Assembly (NCBI GenBank): GCA_916988195.3
Contig: CAKASQ030000077.1
Span: forward strand, 43,076 to 107,075
Source: Oscillospiraceae bacterium
GTDB lineage: Bacteria > Bacillota > Clostridia > Oscillospirales > Oscillospiraceae
DNA: 64,000 nt
Direction: 5' to 3'
Of the stretch, positions 36,760 through 45,354 are shown in pieces; position 1 is the stretch's first letter, and every line of letters begins with the position of its first letter. The position numbers were made by a program, and so were the translations under genes. A model generated the notes under the pieces. The model did not search any database. It was not told where the DNA came from and saw nothing but the letters and a program-made list of their open reading frames with translations.

Positions 36760-36836
36760 CCGTCAATCGGCCCCCATCTGTTTATGAACAGGCACTATCG
36801 TGGCTGGTCCATAAGCGTCATAAGTCCTCTTTTAGC

Positions 36837-36876
36837 AGCGCCAGCCGCCGTTCTTCGGATGCTGGCGCTTTTGTTT
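36837..36876 (+). terminator. terminator upstream of the sigma-factor gene
   Basis: AGCGCCAGC (36837-36845) pairs with GCTGGCGCT (36861-36869), an inner CCG/CGG adds to the stem, and TTTTGTTTG follows. It sits about 90 bases before the sigma gene, so it may act as an attenuator. Confidence 0.75.
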
Positions 36877-36967
36877 GTCGTTTTTTCGGGAATTTCCCCG
36901 AAAGGTGTCGCTCACCGCCTTCATTTCGGTTCACCCGTCAACACATGAATCGAAATGGAGGTACATA

Positions 36968-37393
36968 ATGCAGAAGATCAATCTTCGGGAACTGTATCCC
37001 GATGTGTATAAAACCGATGTCTTTGTAGACGTGGCCGAGGAAGTCGTGGCCGCGATCCGGGGCCAGGAGCAGGACGATGCCGCCTATGAACGCCGGAAGT
37101 TCCGGCACAAGGCTCACTACTCTCTGAACCGGGAGGATGGCATTGAAAACGATGCCCTCAACCGGTCACTCACCCCGGAGGAAGTCCTGGAGCAGAAGCT
37201 GCTGCGGGAGGAAGTGTATGCCGCGCTGATGCAGCTGACCGCCATCCAGGCCCGGCGTATCTACGCCCGGTTTTACCTGGGCATGACGGTGGCCGAGATC
37301 GCCCGGATCGAGGGGGCTGACCGCCGCCGCGTGTGGGAGAGCATCCGGCGCGGACTGAAGAAGCTGGCGCGGTTGCTGGATACGACCCAATAA
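36968..37393 (+). CDS. ICE-encoded sigma-70 family (region 2/4-like) factor
   Basis: A 141-residue protein; ATG 36968 follows GGAGG by 6 bases, so the extra residues of the longer frame from 36875 are rejected. The N-terminal half contains RRKFRHKAHYSLNREDGIEN; the C-terminal half is a region-4-like helix-turn-helix (LTAIQARRIYARFYLGMTV, AEIARIEGADRRRVWESIRR, GLKKLARLLD). Small sigma-like proteins of this kind are standard in Clostridia ICEs and are thought to switch on element genes. A terminator follows at once. Confidence 0.85.
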   Translation: MQKINLRELYPDVYKTDVFVDVAEEVVAAIRGQEQDDAAYERRKFRHKAHYSLNREDGIENDALNRSLTPEEVLEQKLLREEVYAALMQLTAIQARRIYARFYLGMTVAEIARIEGADRRRVWESIRRGLKKLARLLDTTQ

Positions 37394-37421
37394 CCTGACC
37401 GCCGCATAGCGGCAAAAAGAG

Positions 37422-37453
37422 AGCCGGTGGGGGTTTTTATTCCTCCACCGGCT
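37422..37453. terminator. bidirectional terminator between sigma factor and XRE gene
   Basis: AGCCGGTGG and CCACCGGCT arms with TTTTTAT in the loop region, lying at the converging 3' ends of the two genes. Confidence 0.65.
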
Positions 37454-37827
37454 TACTTATTCTCTAAATGTTCATCTGGGTCAACCCCAGCCGTCTGCAC
37501 CATCTCTTTTAGCTCATCAGTCAACGCGCGGGTTGAGTTTAACAGCACTTTTCTGGCAGCCGGAGGGCACGAAAGGTAAAGCTGCCGCATATCGTTGGCG
37601 GCTTGCTCATCTTCAGGCAGATCGAGATTCATCAGGGAATCTAAAGATAAATTCAAGACTTTGCAAAAAGCGCGCAGAACCTCAAAAGAAGGATTCTTCA
37701 CCCCTCTTTCGCAGCCTTGAACGTGCTTTAGAGAAACGTGGCTCAGATCTGCGAGTTCCTGCTGCGTCAATCCTTTTTCCTTACGCGCTTTTTGTATCCT
37801 TCGTCCCAGCTCTTTTATCAGTTCCAT
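37453..37827 (-). CDS. XRE-family regulator of the ICE
   Basis: A 124-residue protein with an N-terminal helix-turn-helix (GLTQQELADLSHVSLKHVQG, then CERGVKNPSFEVLRAFCKVL) and a helical C-terminal part. Start at 37827, with AAGGAGA 11 bases upstream on that strand. The sequence between SD and start is GGCACTATCGT in reverse, one of three near-identical sites, which predicts self-repression. Being divergent from nothing but placed next to the sigma factor, it probably is the element's maintenance repressor. Confidence 0.85.
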   Translation of the reverse strand: MELIKELGRRIQKARKEKGLTQQELADLSHVSLKHVQGCERGVKNPSFEVLRAFCKVLNLSLDSLMNLDLPEDEQAANDMRQLYLSCPPAARKVLLNSTRALTDELKEMVQTAGVDPDEHLENK

Positions 37828-37828
37828 A

Positions 37829-37917
37829 GGCACTATCGTCTCCTTAATCATATTTTATCGTGCCCATTTCCTTGTAGGAAGAACCTCATAAAAGGCGTTT
37901 TTGAGTACGATAGTACC
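37829..37917 (-). promoter_or_regulatory. putative XRE operators and promoter region
   Basis: GGCACTATCGT at 37829-37839 and its variant GGTACTATCGTAC (complement of 37905-37917) flank the start of the XRE gene; the latter is close to a palindrome GTAC-N4-GTAC. A third copy is at 36791-36801. Confidence 0.55.
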
Positions 37918-38470
37918 TATTTTATTGTGCTTGTAAGGAGCTTGCGCTGTCCGCAGCTTCTATGAAGGGACAAGGCAAAATATTTTTTTCAAATAAATCG
38001 CAGCACAGACAGGACAAATCGCCTGTTTTTGTCATGGCTGTCAAGAAGGAGCTTTTCTTTCGCTGACCTTTGACAACTGAATACACGGCAGAACAGGTAC
38101 ATAACCCGCGTATGAGCGAGTGCAGGACGCCGCGAAGATGGAGCAGCCAGGAGGTGATGGACAAGCTGTTTCGGAGCGATCAACGTCCCTGTGACCCGGA
38201 TGGTGGCACATCCGGCGCGATGAGGGCGCGGGGGCTTAAAGATACTTCCTCACGGCCCGCCAAAGACTTGGGGGGAACCCTGCGGCGCACGCTACGAACG
38301 ACGCTGCGGAGTTATGACAGCCGCGCCAGCGGAGACCTGTTCTGTCCCCGGCGTCAGGGATGCGTGGCAAATATGACGAGTAATCCGAACAGAATAACAG
38401 TAGCCGCGCCAGGTTTTTATCCGAAGATTTCTTTCAGACTGGTGCGGCTGTTTAAGTATTAAGATATTAA
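37918..38470 (+). other. gene-poor stretch before the PemK toxin
   Basis: About 550 bases without a convincing gene. A frame open from a TTG at 38070 to 38462 encodes 130 residues rich in Arg, Ser and Pro (MSECRTPRRWSSQEVMDKLF and so on) with no recognisable domain; only its first 45 codons look protein-like, so it may be a decayed gene. The bases 38041-38090 contain TTTGACAACTGAATAC. No clear terminator or tRNA is present. Confidence 0.4.
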
Positions 38471-38483
38471 GGAGGCGAGAGTG

Positions 38484-38834
38484 ATGTTTGAAAAATTCCA
38501 TCGAGGTGACATATATTCGGCTGATTTAAGCCCTGGTATCGGCTCCGAACAAAGTGGCTCTCGTCCTGTACTCATTCTTCAAAACAATGTGGGAAATTGT
38601 TTCAGTCCTACGATTATTATTGCAGCAATTACCAGTGTAAGCAAAAAAAGCAGAAAGTTCCCCACGCATTACCACTTAAATGACAGATGCGGTTTGGTGA
38701 AACCATCTGTTGTTATGCTGGAACAGATCAGAACAATCGACAAGTCGAGGTTAAAAAACTATATTGGTCATCTAAACAAGGATGACATGGAAAACATAAA
38801 CAAGACGCTCTTGTGCAGTCTGGGGATTACATAA
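38484..38834 (+). CDS. PemK/MazF-type endoribonuclease toxin
   Basis: A 116-residue protein with the family start FHRGDIYSADLSPGIGSEQSG, then SRPVLILQNN, SPTIIIAAITS and KPSVVMLEQIRTIDKSRL. The conserved RPVLILQNN and EQIRTIDKSRL blocks contain the catalytic Arg/Ser-type residues of MazF. ATG 38484 has GGAGG 8 bases upstream. No antitoxin gene is seen before it; the upstream region is noncoding. It may be a solitary toxin or a regulator-like remnant in the integration module. Confidence 0.9.
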   Translation: MFEKFHRGDIYSADLSPGIGSEQSGSRPVLILQNNVGNCFSPTIIIAAITSVSKKSRKFPTHYHLNDRCGLVKPSVVMLEQIRTIDKSRLKNYIGHLNKDDMENINKTLLCSLGIT

Positions 38835-38913
38835 AAGTGCCGAAAGGCCGTATCATTTTCAGGCTGTGCAAGTAGAGTTATAATTTCGTTAGGAATTGCG
38901 GAGGTGATTCTGA

Positions 38914-39075
38914 ATGGAGAATATCCAGAATAAAAGCGCATTGATTCCTTCAGATGAAATCCGGTCAGAAGAACTTCTGGCGGAACAAAAATTTGAAGCG
39001 TTTATCACTTCGCTGGCACATATCATCGAGAAATATGGTATGAGAGTGCTGGGCGAGGTTGACGGAGCTGCGTGA
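38914..39075 (+). CDS. 53-residue small protein before the recombinase
   Basis: ATG 38914 lies 9 bases behind GGAGG (38900-38904). The protein starts MENIQNKSALIPSDEIRSEE and continues with an amphipathic helix (AEQKFEAFITSLAHIIEKYG). Acidic, no membrane segment. Small genes directly upstream of large serine recombinases are sometimes recombination directionality factors or antitoxins; its place between a PemK toxin and the recombinase allows either. Function unknown. Confidence 0.65.
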   Translation: MENIQNKSALIPSDEIRSEELLAEQKFEAFITSLAHIIEKYGMRVLGEVDGAA

Positions 39076-39130
39076 GAATCGCAGCTTTACATAGGATATT
39101 CTCCAAAAGTAAATTTTGGAGGTATGAATT

Positions 39131-40825
39131 ATGAACCGATATGGAAAACGCTGTGTTTTGTATCCGAGGGTCAGCACAGAGATGCAAGTGGACGGATACA
39201 GCCTGGAAGGTCAAAAAAATATGCTGACACGATTTGCGGATCGTGAGGAAATGATCGTTGTTGATACTTATGAAGATGCCGGTAAATCCATTGAGGGACG
39301 GCCTGCCTTTCAAAAAATGCTCAGAGATATTGAGGATGGCTTGGACATTGACTATATTTTAGTGTATAAGCTGTCACGGTTTGGCCGTAATGCAGCAGAT
39401 ATACTTAACTCTTTGGAGTTGGTTCAATCTTATGGTGTAAATCTGATTTGCATAGAAGAAGGGATTGACTCCTCTCAGACAAGCGGAAAACTTTTGATTT
39501 CTGTACTATCTGCTGTGGCTGAGATTGAGCGTGAGAATATTATCGAGCAGACGATGAACGGGCGGCGCGAAAAGGCACGGCAAGGTGGATGGAATGGTGG
39601 CTTTGCTCCCTACGGGTATACACTGGAAGATAACAAGCTGATGATTGAAGAAACAGAGGCTGTGGCAATACGGAAGATTTTTGAATTATATACTTCATCG
39701 GAAATTGGTTTGGGGGGTATCGCGAATCAGTTGAATTTACAAGGTATACGGAAAATTCCGAGGCAGAATGGCACATTAGAGGATTGGACAGGACATTTCA
39801 TTAAACTGATATTGGATAATCCGGTTTATTGCGGTAAAATTGCCTATGGACGGAGAACGAAGGAAAAAGTCAAAGGCACAAAAAACGATTACCAGATGAA
39901 AAGAAATGACGATTACATTCTGACAGAGGGACAGCATAAAGGAATCGTTAGTGAGGAGGTATGGGAAAAGGCTCATGCCAAGCGTCTTAGAACCGGAGTA
40001 AAGCAACCGTCAAAAATTGGGCGGGATCGAGTCCATTTGTTATCCGGTCTGCTGAAATGCCCGGTTTGTGGAAGTCCCATGTATACGAATAAACACGCAT
40101 GGACAAATAAAGATGGCACTTACAAAGAAATTTACTATTATGTATGTAGTCGGAATAGAATGGTCAGGGGTAAGCATTGTGAATATAAGGCAATGCTGAA
40201 AAAGACCGATATTGAACCGATGGTCATTGAGGCAATTCGTGAGATCGTAAGGAATGAGGAATATGCCCAGGCCATTAAAAAACGGATTGGCGTTCAGATT
40301 GACACGAAAGCAGTGGATAAAGAACTGGAGGGCTATCAGGCAAAGCTGAAGGAAGTTGATCTGAATAAAACAAGATTGGAACGGGAAATTGACAGTCTCC
40401 CTGCTGATGCAAAATACCGGGAACGAAAGCTCCATGATATGACCTTGCGGTTAGATTCCCTATATGATGTCATTGTTGAGCTGGAGAAAAAAATCGAAGA
40501 TGCCAAACTTCGGCGAGATGCAATTAAGCAGCAGGCAATTACTCTTGAGAATATTTACAAAATCATGGTGAATTTCGACTGCGTTTATAATATAATAAAT
40601 GATGAAGAAAAGAGAAATGTGGTCACAGCCTTGATTAAGGAAATTGAAATTTACAGAAATGACGAGTCTGAATATCCGCTAAAGCGGATTGGCCTGAATT
40701 TTCCGGTGTTCAAGGATGGCGGGGAAGTTACGGAGCTTTTGTGGGACAAAGGGAATACCGTTGAGACGGTGGTGCTGCTGGAAAAGACGGAGACGGGCAG
40801 GAAAACGCGGATTGTGGAGAAATGA
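39131..40825 (+). CDS. large serine recombinase (ICE integrase)
   Basis: A 564-residue enzyme that inserts and excises the ICE. N-terminal resolvase domain with catalytic Ser15 in YPRVSTEMQ and the RLSRFGRNAADIL-like region (VYKLSRFGRN); recombinase domain (about 155-270); zinc ribbon with C310/C313 (KCPVCGSPMY) and a second pair YVCSRNRM...GKHC; coiled coil (about 385-465). The final residues read VETVVLL followed by EKTETGRKTRIVEK. VETVVLL is the hallmark end of RumA/RlmD rRNA methyltransferases, so the last codons probably come from the disrupted host gene. SD TTTTGGAGG precedes the start. Confidence 0.94.
   Translation: MNRYGKRCVLYPRVSTEMQVDGYSLEGQKNMLTRFADREEMIVVDTYEDAGKSIEGRPAFQKMLRDIEDGLDIDYILVYKLSRFGRNAADILNSLELVQSYGVNLICIEEGIDSSQTSGKLLISVLSAVAEIERENIIEQTMNGRREKARQGGWNGGFAPYGYTLEDNKLMIEETEAVAIRKIFELYTSSEIGLGGIANQLNLQGIRKIPRQNGTLEDWTGHFIKLILDNPVYCGKIAYGRRTKEKVKGTKNDYQMKRNDDYILTEGQHKGIVSEEVWEKAHAKRLRTGVKQPSKIGRDRVHLLSGLLKCPVCGSPMYTNKHAWTNKDGTYKEIYYYVCSRNRMVRGKHCEYKAMLKKTDIEPMVIEAIREIVRNEEYAQAIKKRIGVQIDTKAVDKELEGYQAKLKEVDLNKTRLEREIDSLPADAKYRERKLHDMTLRLDSLYDVIVELEKKIEDAKLRRDAIKQQAITLENIYKIMVNFDCVYNIINDEEKRNVVTALIKEIEIYRNDESEYPLKRIGLNFPVFKDGGEVTELLWDKGNTVETVVLLEKTETGRKTRIVEK
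40760..40780 (+). mobile_element. putative right attachment site (attR) in a rumA/rlmD 3' end
   Basis: Bases 40760-40780 encode VETVVLL at the end of the recombinase. This codon block is strongly conserved at the 3' end of rumA-type genes and is a known insertion hot spot for ICEs in Bacillota. Base composition turns GC-rich right after it. The left site is outside the window, so the core cannot be fixed. Confidence 0.5.
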
Positions 40826-40836
40826 GGTAGGAGGCA

Positions 40837-41502
40837 ATGAAGAAAACAAAGCTGCCGGTTGCGTGGCTGATTTTTCTGGCGGCTGTCTGCGCGCTGGCGG
40901 CGACGGTTTTGCAATCGGCCCGGAAAGCGGAGCAGGAATTCCCGATGGCCGGGAAAAATGTCTCGCAGCTGGACACGGAGCAAATTTTGACCCATATCCG
41001 GAAGGCGCAGAGGTGCGGGAAGAATACGGCCTTTTATGTGAACGGAGATAATTTTGAATTGCAGCTGACGGCGGATTTTGAGCTGACGGATGGTGGAACG
41101 GTTCGCTTTTTCTATCCCGAGGGCAATACAACCTACAGCGCGCAGCTGCGGATTTTCTCGGATACGGGCAAATTCTTTGTGACGCAGCGCAGCGAATGGG
41201 CCCGGCAGCAGACGCAGTATCAGCTGGCGGACTATCTGGATGCGCTGAAGTATTTGCCGCAGGCGGAGATTCGCGCGCGTTTTCCGGACGCGGAAGGCTT
41301 TTACGTTTCGCTGACGGAGGAAGGAGCGCCGGAGGATTACGAGGATACGCTGACCTATCGCGCAAGCGGCGCGAGAGAAATCAGCGGCTGGCAAATTCAT
41401 CTGGCGCTCACGCCGCGGCAGGAGCATCTGCAAATGGGCGAGGAAGCAGCGTCAGCGCAGGAAGCGAAATCGCTGCATCTGTTTTATGAAAACGGAAACT
41501 GA
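40837..41502 (+). CDS. membrane-anchored extracellular protein of unknown function
   Basis: A 221-residue host protein behind GTAGGAGG. One N-terminal membrane helix (LPVAWLIFLAAVCALAATVL, residues 6-25) without lipobox, then a mixed alpha/beta exported domain (NTAFYVNGDNFELQLTADFE, VRFFYPEGNTTYSAQLRIF). No catalytic motif recognised. It lies 9 bases before yhaO-like genes, so probably their operon partner, and would originally have followed the gene now interrupted by the ICE. Confidence 0.75.
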   Translation: MKKTKLPVAWLIFLAAVCALAATVLQSARKAEQEFPMAGKNVSQLDTEQILTHIRKAQRCGKNTAFYVNGDNFELQLTADFELTDGGTVRFFYPEGNTTYSAQLRIFSDTGKFFVTQRSEWARQQTQYQLADYLDALKYLPQAEIRARFPDAEGFYVSLTEEGAPEDYEDTLTYRASGAREISGWQIHLALTPRQEHLQMGEEAASAQEAKSLHLFYENGN

Positions 41503-41511
41503 GGGAATGGT

Positions 41512-42582
41512 ATGAAGCTGATTCATTGCGCAGATATTCACCTAGACAGCCCCATGCAGACGCACATGACGGCGCGGCAGGCGGCAACACGGAGCGCGGA
41601 AGTGCTGCGCTCTTTTGTGCGCATGACACAGTATGCGCGGGAAAACGGCGTGCGGGCGGTCATCATTGCAGGAGACCTCTTTGATGGAGACCGTGTGCGG
41701 GAGCGGACGGTAGATGTGGTTCTGGACGCGATGCAAAAAACGCCGGAGGTCGACTATCTGTATCTGCCCGGGAACCACGACGAGGCGGCAGGCGCGTTTT
41801 GTGACCGGGAACTTCCGAAAAATCTGAAGCTGTTCGGAGACAGCTGGAGAACTTACTGCTATGAGGACGCGGCCGTTTCGGGTGTGGTACTCAGTGAGGA
41901 CAGAGAAGAAATTTACGAGAGATTGCCGCATGTGGATGGCTGTGTGAACCTTGTGACGCTCCATGGACAAGCCGGCACAAGCTGCGGCAAGGATCAGATC
42001 AATTTGAAGCTTTTGCAGAACCGGGGCATTGATTATCTTGCGCTGGGGCACCTCCACACGTATAGCCTGCAAAAGCTCGATGAAACGGGCGCTTTTTGCT
42101 ACAGCGGATGCCTTGAGGGGCGCGGATTTGACGAGTGCGGGGAGAAGGGCTTTGTGCTTTTAACCATCGAGCGCGGGCGCGTTACCCCGGAATTTGTCCC
42201 GTTTTCCTGCCGGACGCTGCATCGGGTGGAAACAGACGTGACGGGCTGTGTGAGAAGCGCGGAGATCTTTGCACGGATGCAGGAAGCTGCGCGGGGAATC
42301 TCGCCGGACGATATGGTAGAATTTCTGCTCATGGGCGAAATATCGCCGGAGGCGGATCTTTCTGTTTCGTATCTGCAAAATCAGCTTGCGGGAAGCTTTT
42401 TCTTTGCCAAGGTGAAGGATGAGACGAGACTGGCTGTCGAGCCTGAGCGGTACCGGAACGACGTATCGCTCAAGGGAGAGTTTATCCGGCAGGTGCTGGC
42501 GAGCGAGCTTCCGGAGCATGAGAAGGCGGCTGTGATTCGTGCGGGCGTGCTGGCGCTGGCGGGAGAGGAGATTTCATTATGA
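41512..42582 (+). CDS. metallophosphoesterase, YhaO/SbcD-like nuclease subunit
   Basis: A 356-residue calcineurin-like phosphoesterase. All metal-binding motifs are present: DIH (residues 8-10), GDLFD (near 47), GNHDE (near 83), TLHGQ (near 149) and GHLHT (near 178). It resembles the B. subtilis YhaO branch, which pairs with YhaN, rather than classical SbcD. Coupled to the next gene by ATGA. Expected role: two-metal nuclease in DNA end processing. Confidence 0.88.
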   Translation: MKLIHCADIHLDSPMQTHMTARQAATRSAEVLRSFVRMTQYARENGVRAVIIAGDLFDGDRVRERTVDVVLDAMQKTPEVDYLYLPGNHDEAAGAFCDRELPKNLKLFGDSWRTYCYEDAAVSGVVLSEDREEIYERLPHVDGCVNLVTLHGQAGTSCGKDQINLKLLQNRGIDYLALGHLHTYSLQKLDETGAFCYSGCLEGRGFDECGEKGFVLLTIERGRVTPEFVPFSCRTLHRVETDVTGCVRSAEIFARMQEAARGISPDDMVEFLLMGEISPEADLSVSYLQNQLAGSFFFAKVKDETRLAVEPERYRNDVSLKGEFIRQVLASELPEHEKAAVIRAGVLALAGEEISL

Positions 42583-45152
42583 GGCTTCTGCGGTGTCATA
42601 TAGAAAATTTCGGCGTGCTGTCCGGGTTCGACTATGAATTTGAAAGCGGCCTTACGGTCATCTGCCGGGAAAACGGCTTCGGTAAGAGCACACTGGCGGC
42701 GTTTTTGAAGGCGATGTTCTATGGTCTGCCGCGCACGGGGGCAAGAACCGCGGCCAATAACGAGCGCAAGCGGTATGAGCCCTGGCAGGGCGGAAAATAC
42801 GGTGGATTTCTGGAGTTTTCGCACGGGGATACAAGCTACCGCGTGACACGGTACTTTGGAAAGACGGCAGCGAAGGATTCATTTGAGATTTATGATCTGA
42901 CGAACCGGACGAAGGAAACAGCGTTTTCGGAAAAGCTCGGAGAAGAGCTCTTCGGGCTGGATGCGGAGTCGTTCGCGCGCAGCACGTTCGTTCCGCAGCT
43001 GGCCGCGCGGGAGTTGGAGGCGACGAGCTCCATACGGGCCAAGCTGACAAATCTTGTGGACGACACGAATGACATGAACAATTTCGATACCGCCATGGCT
43101 GCGCTGCGCGCGTACCGAAGTGAACGCAAGGCCTATCGCGGGTCAAACGGCGAAATTGACCGGCTGGCGGAGGAGCTTCGCGCGCTGGAGGACGAACGGT
43201 TCCGCGCGGAAGGAAAACGGCCGGAATTAGAATCGGTTTTACGGGAGATCGACGCGCAGAACGCGCAGCAGGCGGAAAAGACAGCGGAGCTCGCGCTCGT
43301 GCGGGCGGATATCCAAAAGGCCGCGGGGCAGCGGGAACGGCAGCTCAAGCAAAAGCAGCTGGAAGAGCTTCGCGCGCAGGCGGAAAAGCAGGATGAGATG
43401 TTGCGGGCTTTGCGCGAAAAATATCCGGATGGACTTCCTGCGGCAGAGGAAATCCGGCGGCAGCGGGAGAATGTCATTTCGCTGCGGCAGCTGGAAAAGA
43501 GGCAGGGGACGCTGGTACTCTCGATGGAAGACCGGCAGGTGATCGAAGAAGGTGCGCCGCTTTTTTCTGACCGGGTGCGAGTTGCGGACGATCTGGACCG
43601 GCTGGAGGCTGGGCAGCGGGAGCTTGCGGCTCTATCGATCGGAAACCGCGCGGTAATGCCGGAAGAGGAAACGGAACAGCTAGAAAAATATACCAGAATA
43701 TTCCATTTCAGATTACCGGACGATGCGGAAATATCGGAAAAGCAGCAGGACTGCCGCCGGATTGCGGAGCTGCGCGCTGTTCGAGACGCAAAGCAGGCGC
43801 AGAAAAACGAGAAAAAGCGACCCGGCTCCGCGAAAATCGCGATTCTGGCGCTGGGTGCGCTGCTTTTGCTGGCAGGAATCGGCTGCTTGGTTGCGGAAAA
43901 GCTCTCTCTTGGGATTGCGGCGGTTGTACTGGGGGCGCTCAGCCTCGCCGCAGCGCTTCTTTGGAAGAAGCCTTTGCAAGCGGAAGACGGTGCGGATGAA
44001 GAGCTGCGGCAGATCGGGCAATTGCAGGACGGCGTAACGGCATTTTTGCTGCAATTTTACCCGGATGCTTCCCGGCCGGACGAGCAGCTGGTGCAGCTGC
44101 GGCTGAACAAGGACGCATATCTTCGCCTGCGCGAAAAGGAAGAACGTCTGGCAAAGGAGCGGCAGGCGCAGCAGGTGCAAATCGATGCATTGACGGCGGA
44201 GATCCGCGCGATTTTATCCCGTTACGGTCTTGCGGATTCAGCGCAGGCGCTCTCCCAGGCAGTCCGGGCGCTGCGCGAACGGGCTTCGCAGTATGCGCAT
44301 GTACAGGAACGCGCGCAGCAGCTGGGTGCAGAACGGCAGGATGCGGAGCGGCAGGCTCAGGCGCATACGGATGAGCTTGCGGCGTTTTTCGCGAAATACC
44401 GGCTTTCCGGGCAGACCGATGAGCAGCTGATCGAGCAGGCGGAGCAGGATGCTCACGCGTTCGACGCAGCAGGGACTGCTTCCAAGGAGGCAAAGACACG
44501 TCTGGCGGACTTTTTGCGGGAAAACGCGGAACTTTCTGAGGCGGCTTCGCAGGAGGAAAGCCTCGATATGGCTGCGCTGCAGGAAAAAGAGACGCAGACG
44601 CAGCGGGAGCTGGCCGCGCAGGAAGATGCGCTCCGGCAGCTCCGGCAGAGACGCGACAGCTTGCGGCGCGAGATTGAGAAGCTTCCTGCGCTGGAGGATG
44701 AGCTGGCAGAGCTGGACGAGACGCGAAAAGCGCTTCAGAAGCAGTGCGAGCTGGCCGATCTTACAATGGACTATCTCACGCGGGCGAAGGATACGCTTGC
44801 AAACAGCTATGTCGGCCGTGTGGAGCAGGGGTTTGTGCGGTATGCGGATGCGCTTCTCGGGGAGAAAATCGGGCACGTGATGCTGGACCGGGAGCTTCAT
44901 CTTTTCATCGACGAACAGGGCGCGGCACGCGATGCGGCAAGCTTCAGCGCGGGAACGGTTGACGGCGTGATGCTGTGCATGCGGCTGGCGCTGGTGGACG
45001 CGCTTTTCCAAAAGGAGCAGCCGTTTTTGCTGCTTGACGACCCGTTCGTGAATCTCGACGACGAGGCAACTTGCCGGGCGCTTTCGATGCTCCGGGAGCT
45101 TGCAAAGCAGCGGCAGGTCGTATATCTGACGTGTAATACGGCGAGAATCTAA
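42579..45152 (+). CDS. SMC/Rad50-like ATPase, YhaN type
   Basis: An 857-residue ATPase. N-terminal Walker A ENGFGKSTLAAFL (near 32), two long coiled coils (about 195-400 and 480-740) flanking a hydrophobic segment at about 420-462 that looks like two membrane helices, and a C-terminal half-site with signature FSAGTVDGVMLCMRL and Walker B FLLLDDPFVNLDD. The hydrophobic segment between the coils is typical of YhaN proteins and would anchor the complex at the membrane. Works with the upstream nuclease. Confidence 0.88.
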   Translation: MRLLRCHIENFGVLSGFDYEFESGLTVICRENGFGKSTLAAFLKAMFYGLPRTGARTAANNERKRYEPWQGGKYGGFLEFSHGDTSYRVTRYFGKTAAKDSFEIYDLTNRTKETAFSEKLGEELFGLDAESFARSTFVPQLAARELEATSSIRAKLTNLVDDTNDMNNFDTAMAALRAYRSERKAYRGSNGEIDRLAEELRALEDERFRAEGKRPELESVLREIDAQNAQQAEKTAELALVRADIQKAAGQRERQLKQKQLEELRAQAEKQDEMLRALREKYPDGLPAAEEIRRQRENVISLRQLEKRQGTLVLSMEDRQVIEEGAPLFSDRVRVADDLDRLEAGQRELAALSIGNRAVMPEEETEQLEKYTRIFHFRLPDDAEISEKQQDCRRIAELRAVRDAKQAQKNEKKRPGSAKIAILALGALLLLAGIGCLVAEKLSLGIAAVVLGALSLAAALLWKKPLQAEDGADEELRQIGQLQDGVTAFLLQFYPDASRPDEQLVQLRLNKDAYLRLREKEERLAKERQAQQVQIDALTAEIRAILSRYGLADSAQALSQAVRALRERASQYAHVQERAQQLGAERQDAERQAQAHTDELAAFFAKYRLSGQTDEQLIEQAEQDAHAFDAAGTASKEAKTRLADFLRENAELSEAASQEESLDMAALQEKETQTQRELAAQEDALRQLRQRRDSLRREIEKLPALEDELAELDETRKALQKQCELADLTMDYLTRAKDTLANSYVGRVEQGFVRYADALLGEKIGHVMLDRELHLFIDEQGAARDAASFSAGTVDGVMLCMRLALVDALFQKEQPFLLLDDPFVNLDDEATCRALSMLRELAKQRQVVYLTCNTARI

Positions 45153-45182
45153 AACGGATGCAGCAAGGAATTTACCCAAATG

Positions 45183-45289
45183 CGTAGGGGTCGATGCCCA
45201 CATCGACCCATTGGGCAATTTCGAATTCGCCAAAAATTTTCGTTAAAATGGTCTCATCCGCCGGGACGATGTGGGCATCGTCCCCTACG
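45183..45289. repeat. 107-bp MITE-like element, copy 1
   Basis: Terminal inverted repeats CGTAGGGG/CCCCTACG extended by GTCGATGCCCACATCG against CGATGTGGGCATCGTC. The centre contains GAATTCGCCAAAAATTT, shared with copy 2 at 50076-50182, which has exactly the same length in the opposite orientation. No coding capacity. Confidence 0.75.
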
Positions 45290-45311
45290 AGCTTCCCGGA
45301 AAAATGCAAAA

Positions 45312-45354
45312 AAACTGCCGCAGGTGCTGATTCAGGCACTTGCGGTAGTTTTTA
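45312..45354. terminator. bidirectional terminator between yhaN-like and sfp-like genes
   Basis: AAACTGCCGCAGGTGC pairs with GCACTTGCGGTAGTTT around a short loop; A-run upstream and T-run downstream allow function on both strands, at convergent gene ends. Confidence 0.8.

Larger units (their letters stand above)
36503..36967 (+). other. leader region with hairpins and a gene remnant before the sigma factor
   Basis: No full gene. From 36587 to 36673 a frame without start reads WIFKDCGGFEYIKAAVPYA then LDKGVTTTR and stops; its codon-like quality suggests the 3' end of a lost gene. A 10-bp perfect hairpin, a 19-codon leader ORF and a terminator (listed separately) follow, plus one GGCACTATCGT site at 36791-36801 shared with the XRE regulator region. 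Confidence 0.5.

Noticed and set aside
38070..38462. 130-residue ORF from TTG 38070
   Set aside because: Arg/Pro/Ser-rich, no SD at the start and no recognisable domain; treated as decayed or noncoding.
45183..45289. CRISPR-like palindromic repeats
   Set aside because: Repeats are isolated 107-bp elements 4.9 kb apart, not a tandem array with spacers, and no cas genes are in view.
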